From assembly GCA_007449985.2 (NCBI GenBank), contig VIIQ02000032.1:310001-374000 (forward strand): a stretch of DNA of 64,000 bases, given 5' to 3'. The notes beneath the pieces were generated by a model. The model saw nothing but the letters and a program-made list of their open reading frames with translations, was not told where the DNA came from and did no database searches. Numbering within the stretch: position 1 is the first letter of the stretch; each line of letters starts with the position of its first letter. Shown here one piece after another: positions 1-10,139 of this stretch. The DNA comes from Desmodesmus armatus. Its lineage: Eukaryota > Chlorophyta > Chlorophyceae > Sphaeropleales > Scenedesmaceae. A program made the position numbers and the translations under genes.

Positions 1-678
1 AGCAACAGCAACAGCCGCTTGTTGAAGCAGAAGCGCGTGTGTTCTGAGCTCCAGCCCGGTACTGACACAGCCCCTCAGCACTGGTTCGCCACCGCCACGT
101 TGGGACCGACATTGTGCTTGAAGTACAAAGCAACGGGAATTCAACTTCTCCCGCACAGGTCCCGACCCCTTCCGGCATTTACATGTAAACAACCAAAGTC
201 GTCGCTCGTGCATTCTTAGGCGCCTGACAGCCGCTCGCTTCCAAAAGTTGCCATGGCGGTCACTGCCACGCCCGAGTCACTAATGACAAGCTCTGCAAAG
301 GCAGGGGGCTGCAGCACGCTTGGCTCCCCGGCCCTAGCTGCAATTGCAGCTACAGTCTACAAGGCAGTCAGCCTTGAGCTGAGCTGAGCCTCACATCCAG
401 CTCTGCTTGTCTGACGCGCAAACACAATTCATACCATCATCAACGTATTCTGTGCATTTTCTCATAGTTCATAGTGCGGGTATTATCTGCAAAACTACTA
501 TGAACAAACTCAGCAGCATTTCCCTCACCTCCCTCATCCCCCTCATCTCCTTCGTCCCCCACATCTCCCTCATTCCCCACATCTCCCTCATCTCCCTCAT
601 CCCCCACAAGGCGGCATGAATTGATTCTGGTGTGGTGGCACCAATACCACAACAGCTGCCGCGTGTCATTCAACCCAC
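1..678. other. Left edge; 3' end of the ankyrin gene not resolved
   Basis: No complete gene is visible. On the minus strand 216-292 could be a last exon: it follows a CAG acceptor, reads about 25 codons ending SERLSGA, and stops with TAA at 216-218. Its entry phase (1) does not match the exit phase (2) of the last firm ankyrin exon at 679, so an intermediate exon would be needed. A CTCATCCCC-type minisatellite occupies about 521-610 and reads as a Gly-Asp-Glu repeat on the minus strand. I cannot say whether that repeat is translated. Confidence 0.3.
521..610. repeat. CTCATCCCC-type minisatellite
   Basis: Imperfect units built on CTCCCTCATCCCC and CCCACATCTCCCTCAT are repeated seven or eight times. 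The minus strand reads as GDEGDE-type low complexity. It lies just downstream of the last firm exon of the ankyrin gene and could be intron, 3' UTR or coding. Confidence 0.7.
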
Positions 679-3600
679 CTGGTTTTCTCTGGATTGGCCC
701 CTGCCCTCAGCAGGAGGTCCATCATGGCGGCGCCCCCGTAATAGGCCGCCAAGTGAAGTGCAGTGTCACCGCTCTTGCGCGCCACAGCGTCCGCGCTGCC
801 ACCATAGTCAAGCAGCAGCCGGCCAGCTGCAGCAAATGCACAGGGGCAATCCGTCAGGCTGTTATGCTTGACAATACAGGGAACCGGCAGCCGAGCACAC
901 AAGGCATGCGTGTGGGGGCGCAGTGAGGCTATGAGATCACTACGACATGTCATTTGTGACGATTACACTTCAAGTGCGAGCCATGTGCAACACACAAAGT
1001 CCCACACCATGCAGTGTGCACACAGCAATGCTTGCACGCATACGCCAACAGTGTGCAAATGCACTGTGGCAGGCAGCAACACATTTACTGCAGGTTTGTA
1101 CTGGCAGCGCTGCCAAACTGCCAAAGCGTTAGCACGACCCTCAACCATAAGCAGCCCATGCCAGGTACGTCAACAATAGAAGGGTTCCATCCTTACTTAC
1201 CTTTCACACGTGCAATGGCCATGGCCAAGTTGCTGTCAAATCCAACCTCGGCCTGACATGCCACGTAGTCAGGCGCAGTTTCTGCATCCTCTGATGCTGG
1301 TTTGTAGTCCATGTCCAATGACCCCCACCCGCGAACGCCCAGGTTACCCCTTGATGCTTCCTTGAAGTCAAAGTGGGCGTGGAACAACCCAATGGCCTTT
1401 GGGACCTGGGTGCGTGAGCACATGCTGACAGCCTTGCCCAAAAATGGGTTGGTGAAAACCATCTTTGACTCGTGGGAACCCCTCTCTGTGACAGCACAAA
1501 ACATGCACACACATCCTACTGAGCATGCATGAGTACGCATGCACTCCCTCTGCTGACACACCCCTGCGACGCCTGTATCTTATGCCGGTATCTGTAGTGC
1601 GCCATGAGGTCATGCCGGCACTGATACCCCACACAAGTGCCTTGCAGTGCAGACGCAGAGCTGGCAGGGAGGCCGCCAGGGGCACAATGCATCTTTGAAC
1701 CCAGTTGTCCCCACTTGTCCCCAATTCCCCCCAGACCAGCAGCCGTTCAGGCTTATCAACCTGGTGCTGCCGGGTGTCCTATGCGGCTGTGACATGCGGC
1801 CGAGCGCACCTGGCTCATAGAGGGTGAGGACATGCAGCGGCGTCAACGTAAACGTCCCACCCACTCCTATCTTAGCTGGCATGAGGGTGGCTACAGCGTC
1901 TGGAGCTGCCCCCTTATGCAACAGCAGGGCGACCAGCTCTGCACTGAAGACGCTGCGGCTGCCGACAAACTTCTGCAGGTCGGTCATGGTGAGGCAGTTG
2001 AGCAGCTCATCAAACTGCAACGGCACAGAACAGAACAGAACAGAACAGAACAGAACAGGTCACACACAGCTTGTCGGTCAGCAATCTCATGATGCTGGCC
2101 TCCAAGGCCAAGTCTGGTTTGAGAGGACCAGTGCAGACAGGCTGACAAGCCTGAGAGAGACAGACAGCACCTCTATGCAGGCAAAAGCAAAGCAGGCCCG
2201 TTCTTTTGCTAAGCGCCGCAACACAGCCCAGCCGGTTCATACCGCCTGGCCAGCAATTGAATACTTCATCACAAAAGAACGCCATTAAGTTCAAGGAGCT
2301 TGATGCAGCCAGTATGCAGAGTACACTGTAGCCGAGCGGTGAAAGGGACCCCCCTCCCCCCGCGGGGGGTCACTGCAGGTCCCAGACTGCGTCCAGCTGG
2401 AAGGGGCTGCGGGTGCAGATGGAGCAGCAGCTGGCCGACAAGCTGGCCCAGCACACGCACGCATATCACTAGTAGAACAACGTAGTCACCTGGTGAGAGG
2501 CTGTGATGCCGCCAATGCACGCCAGGTGTATGGGCTGCAGTGACAAGTTATCCTCAGGCTCACGCACATCCGCCCCAGCCTCAATCAGCTGCTTGGCCAC
2601 CTCTGCACCACAGCACCACAGCAGTTGTAATTTCAGCAGTAGGGACAGCAGCGATGGCAGCAGCAGCAACAGGCATCACATGAGCAGAGCTGCCTGCATC
2701 CTGAGGCCCAAAGATACGCCCAAACATAGGCTGTTCTGCGAGGAACAGGTCATGACGAGTGCTCGGTTTTGACACACCATTCGCACAGTGTGTGCAGGCA
2801 TGCTACCAACGTTCTCATCGCAAAAGTCACGGTAGGCATTATGGTAGGGTTCAAGCACGAGTGTGACCAGGGTACTGGCCATCATCCTGAGCAGTGATGC
2901 ACTTACCTACACGCTGCGCAGCACATGCATAATGCAAGGCATTCCAGCCGCGGTCCCTGTACTTGGTGTGCAGCTGCAGCTTGACTAGTACCTTCAGAGC
3001 GTCCTGCGGCAGTGGCTGCAGGACAGCACAGCATGTCACAGCACAGCACAAACACCACATGGGGTTCAGCACTTGCCATGTATGCATGTCCAAGCACGGC
3101 ATATACTGAAGCAGACTACTCCCTGCTGCAAGCAAGCACTACCAGCCAGCAGCATTGTAGAAGATGAAGACAGGCAAGCAATTCTGATCAAATTCAAAGA
3201 CAATTGAGCGCCAAGCCACGCTGCGTACAGAAGGGCGCATTACCTGACTGCCATGAGCTCCACTGGCAAGGTCGAATGTTGCCGGGCTGCAATACCACTT
3301 CTTCAGGTTGGCATCCACCAGCAGCTCAGGGGGCGTCACTGCCTTGGCGGTACTGCCGCTGCCGCCACCGCTGCCCTTGCTGGCTGCACTTGCCTTGCCT
3401 GGCTGCCCGCCCGCCTTGCCTGCCGCCGCTGCCTGCTGCTGCTTGGAGGTAGTGCTGCTGCTGGGCACCGCTGCTCCCATTGAGCTGCTGCTCTGAGCTG
3501 CCTCAGCCTTGGCAGCTACTAGTAGCTCGGCCGCATTGCTGCTGGCCCCAGCAGCCCGCTGAAACAGCCCCTTGAGACCTGACAGCGCAGACCCCTTGCC

Positions 3601-6569
3601 CCAGCTGCCCTGCTCAGCAGCTGCTGCTGCTGTGCCGGAGCCTGCTGCAGACCCCTGGGGGCGAACGAACATGGCCAGGGACTGGACGATTGCTATCTCG
3701 GCGTCTGTGAGAGGCTTATTCTTGGCCTTGCGAGCTAAGGCCTTCGCCTCTGTCATGGGCCCCTGGCACTCCCACATCATCACCACGCAGCCTGCAAAGC
3801 CCTCGAGCAACTGGTAAGCCTCACTGAGGTTGCACGGTGGCATGGTGAACGTCAGCTTGCTGCTGCCGTCACCCTTGCTGACGCTGCCGCTGGTACCGCC
3901 GCCGCTGCTAGTGCCGTTGGTGGCTGCTGCTGTGATGCGCTGGAGGGACTGGTATATGTTGAAAGCAGCGGCGCCATGGACGCGTGCGGTGTCTGGGTCC
4001 ACCCCCTTGCCAGGGAGGATGGAGCTCCCGCCACCAGCTGCGGCTTTGACCGCCTCGCAGCAGGCCAGCAGTGCGCAGTATAGCTGCTGCTCCGTTGTGA
4101 TAGAGAGGCCAAGCCCGCCTTTGAGCACCACACAGCCAATCACGGCAGCACCTGCATTATCAGAACAGTATTGGCAGCTTAGCGCAGCAGGATGTGCGTA
4201 GGCGACCCACAAAGTCCATGTGACAGTTGGCCAAGCGCAAACATGCACGCAGCAAACACAACTGTCCTGTCATTGAATGCATTGGATGCACCTGACGACC
4301 CCTGAGCATGATACACGATGTCCACCCATGCTTGAAATACACCGTAGGCACCCAGACGTCTGAATCCAGACGAGCAACACACCAACACACCTGCAGTGTG
4401 GCCAGCCGAGCAGAGTGCGCTGTACGCAGCAGAGTGCTTCTCCAAGACCAACTCCCGTGCAACCTCCTTCAACACACCCTCCACAAGCCCCGGCACTCCC
4501 TCACAAACCGCAGCTGCCTCCTTGCCGTAAAAGTATGACGTGAGAGGCCATGCCAGCAGGACCCTGATTTCCTGCATGGTGTTGTTGCTGTGGCAGTAAT
4601 AGGCAGGCACGATGGTCCGCCGCCGAGAGCTATCGCCGCTGCTGTGGACTGCAGCAGTGGCTGCGGCAGCGCTGCGTTTGCTGCGGGTGTCGACCTGGCT
4701 AACCACATAGCTCTTCACAGCCGCGCGCAGCGGCGTGGTGTTGCCGCTGCCGGCCTGCTGCCAAGCAGCAGCAGCTGCTAGCAGCGGGAAGAGGCCCTTG
4801 CAGTCTGCAGCCAGCAATGCGCAGTCATCCAGCGGCAGGCTCATATCTATGATTGTTGCCTCTAGCTTTTCCTCGAAACTGGGCCCACTGCGTTTGCCGC
4901 ACAGGCTGCTGGCCGCTGACTCGCTGCTGCTCCCCGAGCTGTCGGCTGCAGCACTGCCTGCCCCTGCAGCCCGGCCGGCTGCAGCACCACTGGCCTTGCT
5001 GCTGCTGCTGCTGCTCTTTGCTGCGCCCTCTGTGAAGGTCTTGCTGCCGGGGATGTATGTGGGCATGCCGCCCATACACATGGCCTCCACACCCGCTAAG
5101 ATGGCCGCCAGCTCGGCAGAGGGGCCCTCCCCTGCCAGTTTGTTACTGCCTGGCAGGCTGCCGAAGACAGGGATCTCCACCCGGTAGGTCTTGATCATGG
5201 AGACCGACGGCAGTGCCGACTCCTTGAAGCAGGGGACAGCCACCTCGACGAATGAGGAGAGTGCCCTGAATGCCGCCTCGCCACCAGAGGCCCAGGCCGG
5301 GGGGTTGCTGCTGCCGCTGTAGTACACCTTGAGGTGGCGCCAAGCATAGCTGCTGACGCCGGTGCTGTCGACACAGTCCAGGCGGCACTGCATGCCGGCG
5401 ATCTCAGTATCTTGTCCCGAGACCAGGGCCTTGTTGACGACCTCGCAGCCCACCGCCATCACACATGCAAGCTGCAGGTCCGTAATGATGCGTAGGCCTA
5501 GCCCGGCCTTGAGAGCCGCGCAGCTCTGGGCCATCACACCTGCAAGGCAGGAGACACATATGACAGCACATGTGCAGGATTGTATAGGTTGGGCAAGCAC
5601 CACCTACACATGCGATAAAATACAGGAAGCATGTGGCACGACAACCTGCTGGCATGAAAAATCGCTGTGCAGAGGGCGCGGCACTACCCTAGAGTGTTGA
5701 CAACACGCTGCTTGGAACGCGCATGTGCTGTCATGGCCAGTCATGCAGATGTGTTCATGGCGAGTCAACATCGGGACCGCGACGAGCACACAACAGCACA
5801 GCACTGAAGCACATCACGGGAATGCACGTACCTGCCCGGTACCCTTCATCCAGCAGCGCGCTGTAGGCACTAGAGTTCTTTTCAACGACCTGCTGCCGCG
5901 CCACCTGATGCACAGCATCTGCCACCAGCTGTATGGCAGCAGACACAAGCCCTGTGAGGTCCTTGCATGCGCCCAGCACCAGCACACCCTTCACATGCTT
6001 CTGCAGGACCTCCTGCAGCTGCTTGGTGTCCTGCAGGTCCTGCGGCCGCATGCACAGGGATCGGCCAGTGGGCGAGGCGCCCTTTGTGCTGGGACCGCCG
6101 CCGGCACCAGCTGCCGCAGGAGGAGTGCTGATCTGCTTCACAAAGAACTGCTTTACGCGACCTTGTGCTGAGGCTGGTATGGGCAGGCCGCCGCGCGGTA
6201 GCTCGTCGACAGCCTCCAGTACTGGGGTGAGACCAGCACAGCACGCTGCATGGCACAGATAGCGTCAACAGTGCAGGGCTCAAGGCACGAGGGGTCCTTG
6301 GGCATGCATTTGAGGCTGCTACGCAGCAAATCGAGGTTCCATGTTGGCAGATAAGCTGGGTAGTGACTACCCAATGCAGCAGGGGATGTGCCTGTTTCCA
6401 ACACAGATGCCAGCAGGCTGACTGCGTGGGGCGCCGCTGCTCATGAAGTGAAGGATGCATGTTTTGATTACAGATCTTGCATGCGCCTCAGCACAACCAA
6501 GCAACACCCACCCTCAAATTGCCTGGTGTCCAGCTGGTCACTCCACTTTGCTGCTGTGGAGGTGCCCAT
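679..6569 (-). CDS. Ankyrin-repeat protein with a duplicated N-terminal domain
   Basis: Proposed exons, 5' to 3': 6569-6512, 6421-5832, 5539-4391, 4151-3244, 3015-2907, 2602-2490, 2014-1810, 1485-1201, 826-679; the last exon is unresolved. The C-terminal half has ankyrin repeats, with readable cores such as GWNALHYACA, LIEAGADV, LLLHKGAAPDAVA, TPLHVL and GDTALHLAAYYGG. The N-terminal half is two copies of an unfamiliar domain. Each copy ends in EK(H/N)SSAYSAL and is followed, after a phase-1 intron, by an LK(A/G)GLGL-x-I-x-T segment. Phases agree from 5832 leftwards. Inside 6421-5832 the frame changes near 6220, which needs either a small extra intron (donor near 6322, acceptor at 6222) or an indel. 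Ser/Ala/Gly-rich linkers separate the domains. Ankyrin repeats bind proteins; I do not recognise the repeated domain and assign no function. The start ATG at 6569 is inferred from phase agreement with exon 2. Confidence 0.7.
2026..2055. repeat. (CAGAA)6 microsatellite at a splice acceptor
   Basis: Six uninterrupted CAGAA units. On the minus strand this is (TTCTG)6 ending 11 bases before the CAG acceptor of the ankyrin exon that starts at 2014, so the repeat supplies that intron's polypyrimidine tract. Confidence 0.85.
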
Positions 6570-7114
6570 GGTGCTGCTGTGGTGCCTGACGGCGCCTTGA
6601 TGGCCTACACCGATCCGGTCTGTCTATTTAAGCATTGATGTACTGTACTAGCAAGCGATGGTCCGTGAGTGACCCTTCCTGGACTGTTCCATCCTGGACT
6701 GCTGCTGATGGACTAGCTCGTGCCTCACTTCACTTTCAGGCGATAAACGTGATGACGACGTTCGTGTCAGCTGTTGAAGCTGGGTCAGCGAGGCTGCGGT
6801 GATGTGTCACGTCAGACGCTGGTCCACTATCAGTTGGCAACCGCAGCTGCAGATCGGTGACACCCAATTGATGACTTTTGCACCCTCTGGGCATTCTGTC
6901 GCTTGTTGGATGCACTGTGGAAGTTTGTTCCTGAATATACAGTTTACAGATGCAGGCTCAATCCCAACTGAACACAGCAGCTGCGCTGCCTACAGCATCA
7001 TTCATTCACTCAGTGACTGCCAGCCTAGAGTTGCTGCCAGGACAATTTCGCCCGACCCACAAGGTTCTCTGCCACCAGATTTTCAAATATGTCCTAAACA
7101 CAAAGCCACAAGCA
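6570..7114. other. Intergenic, DRC8 3' flank and ankyrin-gene promoter
   Basis: No coding segment seen. Both neighbours are on the minus strand, so this holds the 3' UTR of DRC8 and the promoter of the ankyrin gene. A TTTAAG/CTTAAA element near 6626-6632 lies about 55 bases upstream of the proposed ATG and could be TATA-like; this is weak. Confidence 0.4.
6944..6948 (-). terminator. Candidate poly(A) signal TGTAA for DRC8
   Basis: TTACA on the plus strand is TGTAA on the minus strand, the usual polyadenylation signal of chlamydomonadalean algae. It lies about 170 bases past the DRC8 stop. The pentamer is short and common, so this is suggestive only. Confidence 0.35.
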
Positions 7115-8310
7115 TCAAATCTCTCTGCCATCAGTTGCCAGACGCAGTGCATACTCCTGGTAGTTTAGCTTGCCCTGGTTGTCTGCTGCAGCATCAATCA
7201 TGGCATTTGCCTCATCTGCTGTGAGACCATCCTGACAACCAGTCAACAGCATCCGCAGCTGCTCCGCATCTAGCCAGCCCCTGCACAACAGCAAAAGTCC
7301 AGTGCAGCTCGTGGGCAGTGAGTTTGTGGGCAGCCACTGAGTGCTTGTCTGTGATGGCTGCTTTTTGTGCTGTGCATCTAGCATGCCAAACTGCACTGCT
7401 GGAGCCTGCTGGGGGTGCTTTGTGGACCATGGGAGTCATGGCAGGCATAATTGAGCAGGTGGCCTTGTCTGACGGCATGCTGGTGTGCTGTGACTGACAT
7501 GCGTGAAGCTCCGCTTGCTGTCAAGTGCCCAACCAGCAGGAGCAGCAGCAGGTGTGGTAAAACAGGAGCACATGTATGCACGCTAGCAGCACCAGCTCAT
7601 TTGACAGCCTGCAGGCACACTGCTGCACCAGGTGGCTGCTGCTGGTGCGCTCTGCTGTCAATTCAGCCTGACATCCGTCCTGCTCCATGAAACACAGGAC
7701 TACTGCACAGGGCTACATACACCACGAAGGCCACTGAGGGGGCATCCATGTGGGGACATGTGATAATGCGCATGCTGCGGAACGACTGACCTGTTGTCTG
7801 GGTCCAGTGCTTGGAAAGCCCGCATCAACACGTGAAAGTCATCCCTTTGCAAGCTGTCCTTCATTTCCAGCATCCAGGTGGCTATCAGGCTCTCACACTG
7901 CTCCAGCGCTACATAGCTGGTGCCGTTGTTGGGTGCTGGAGGCACTGCTGCACCTCCTGCTTCAGCTGCTGCTGCAACTGCTGCTGCTGTGGCTTGCTGG
8001 AGGGACTGCAGTTGGGCAGTGCTGGGGTTAAGGCCCAGACTTCTCACAATGGTTGGTATCTCTCTGCAGATGTGCAAGTTTCACACATGGAATACGTGGA
8101 TGTCAAACCGACTGACAGCAGCAGAACCTGCAGGAGTCCAGGCAGAACAAGTCTCGAAAAGCACCTCTTTGACAGCGGCAGCGTGGTCCCTTGGTAACAT
8201 TACCTGATGTCAACCATCTTGCTGTTTTCTCTAAGCTCAAACACACCAAAGGCATCTCTGACCCGCTTCTTCGCCTCTGCCAGCTGCTGTGCCTTGTTTG
8301 GGGCTGCCAT
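7115..8310 (-). CDS. DRC8: Dynein regulatory complex subunit 8 (FAP200/EFCAB2-like)
   Basis: Three exons: 8310-8204, 8063-7791 and 7280-7115, with phase-2 junctions (AG|A and AG|G) that close the frame; about 181 residues, near the usual size. It begins MAAPNKAQQL. The first EF-hand-like unit reads RVRDAFGVFE then VDIREIPTIVRSLGLNP, the arrangement typical of EFCAB2/DRC8. A second unit follows (LMRAFQALDPDNRGWLDAEQL), then a last helix-loop-helix (DEANAMIDAAADNQGKLNYQ). An Ala-rich stretch of about 15 residues separates the first unit from the middle region, longer than I expect in the family. The family acts in the nexin-dynein regulatory complex of the 9+2 axoneme, controlling dynein activity. 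The first loop lacks most acidic ligands, so calcium binding there is doubtful. An upstream in-frame extension to 8457 is open, but the ATG at 8310 gives the family's length. Confidence 0.85.
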
Positions 8311-10139
8311 GCCGACTTTGTCCCAAGCAAGCTGTACTGCTGAGCCAATCGTAACTATCGATGACGCTTTGAATTGCTCACGGTCACTGTGTGTCTTCTC
8401 TTCGTCTCTGTCCAACGTTTGACCTTGGTCAACTTCGGGCAGAAGAAACCTCAGCAAAGTGAGAAACTGAAATTATCACACCACTCATCTGCGCAAAGGA
8501 CGAGCAGAAGCAACATGCACGAGGAAGGGGACAAAGTGCAGTACATGTGATGTACATGGATGTGCAAACAATCATCTGACGAGCCCCTTGATGAGGGAAC
8601 TCAACCTTGCTCAATTAACTTTAGGCCAATTGACTGTAGCTGTTGCGCTGCAAGTTTTGTCAACAGCTGCCCCCTCTCTCAGCGTCCACTGCCCCCCCCC
8701 CCCCCTTCACTGAGTCATGCCCTGGGGCCACGCATTGGCCAGGAAAGATGAATTAGAGGCAAGACCCAGCAGCTACTACGGCACACTTGTGGCTCGTTCG
8801 TGATGGAGCACAGAGCCAGCTTGGAGCAACCGGCATTGTCGACCCTTTGTTGTTCTTGGAGCAGCGATCATGGACCAGGGGTGTAAAATGGGCATTGTTG
8901 CAGCCTTGGACAGCTGGGAGTTGGTTGAGATCTATCCACAACATTAAGCTGAGTATGTGGCACTTTCTGTGACGTCTTAATCGTAAGCAAGATGGCAGCG
9001 CACAACACAGTGGGCATCGCTGCACGGATGCACTGTGTGATGCAATGTGAGGGGTGCTGCTGAGCCCTGGGTTCACCTCTCATGCACTTGCGCAAAATCC
9101 TTGGTCATGAACTGCCCGGCCTTTGCCTGTTGAAGGACTTTAATGGCACAGCCTGTCTGATCTGGAGTGCAGTGCTGCATCGTGCAAGTTGCATCCCATG
9201 ACTTTTGGAGCACGTTGCTGGTGGTGTGTTGGTATGTCACTGCTGTGCAATGGCAGCAGCTGCAGCACTGTTGCAGTTTGTGGTACCCTCAGAAGGTGGT
9301 TCTGTGGGTTGTTGCTGCTGGAAATACCTTCAAGAACTTCCTGTTTTTTAAAGCAGGCTGCAGCCAGCAAAGGTGCATCTACCACCCACGCTTTCAACAT
9401 AACAAAGCACCAAGGGTCGCCGCGACCATCTGAGAGGCTTGTCTGTTGCAGTTGTGTCTGGCACGACAGCTGGTGCGATGGATCCAGATCCCAGCACGCA
9501 TGGGGGGTTGTTCTGTACGAACAGGCTAATTTCTTCCAGGCAGACTCTCAAAGTCAGGCTGGACTGCCAGCAGGAAACAGTACACGTTGGCAGCCACCTG
9601 CGTTGGAAGCTGAATGTGGGCAGTGTGCAGTGCACCACCCGCAAAGGCGCATCGCAACCCAGCCGCTGAGACTCTGCTGCACAAGTGCCATGTTGAAGAC
9701 TATACCACAGTTACTTCAACCGTACTCTGCTGAATAATACTGTCCAGTCAGGGCTATGAGAGGATTTTGATCCCCTCCTCAGTCAGACAAACTGACGTAC
9801 AGTCATGACAGTGAGTCACATGTCACGGGCAATAATGCCAGCCCGCCAGCCACGCGTCATGCCATGTTTGTGCTTGGTACTTGGGGGGCCAAAAAAAGGA
9901 AATGCTGTCTTGATCCGAGGTCGGGGTGTGAAGTTTCCTCACTCTACCGGTAGGTATCGTCACAATCGTAACCGTTCGCGGCGCAACGTGGCGAACGAAG
10001 GCTGGCTTTTCAAGGACCCGCTCCACATAACCTCAGCACCGACAACTATTTCTCTTACAATTTGTAAATCTCCGATACATTAGAAAGGCGTGGGAATTCC
10101 TTTTCTTTGGTGGTCAGGGGTTGGTCGCTGATTCTCGCC
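8311..10139. other. Divergent intergenic region between DRC8 and the transporter fusion gene
   Basis: The flanking genes point away from each other, so this should hold both promoters and 5' UTRs. I see no conserved protein segment on either strand. A run of 14 C lies at 8692-8705. Nothing else is recognised. Confidence 0.5.
8692..8705. repeat. Poly-C homopolymer (14 C)
   Basis: Uninterrupted C run in intergenic DNA. Comparable G or C runs occur at 33352-33367, 52794-52805 and in introns of the right-hand RPA1 gene. The exact length may be a sequencing uncertainty. Confidence 0.8.
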
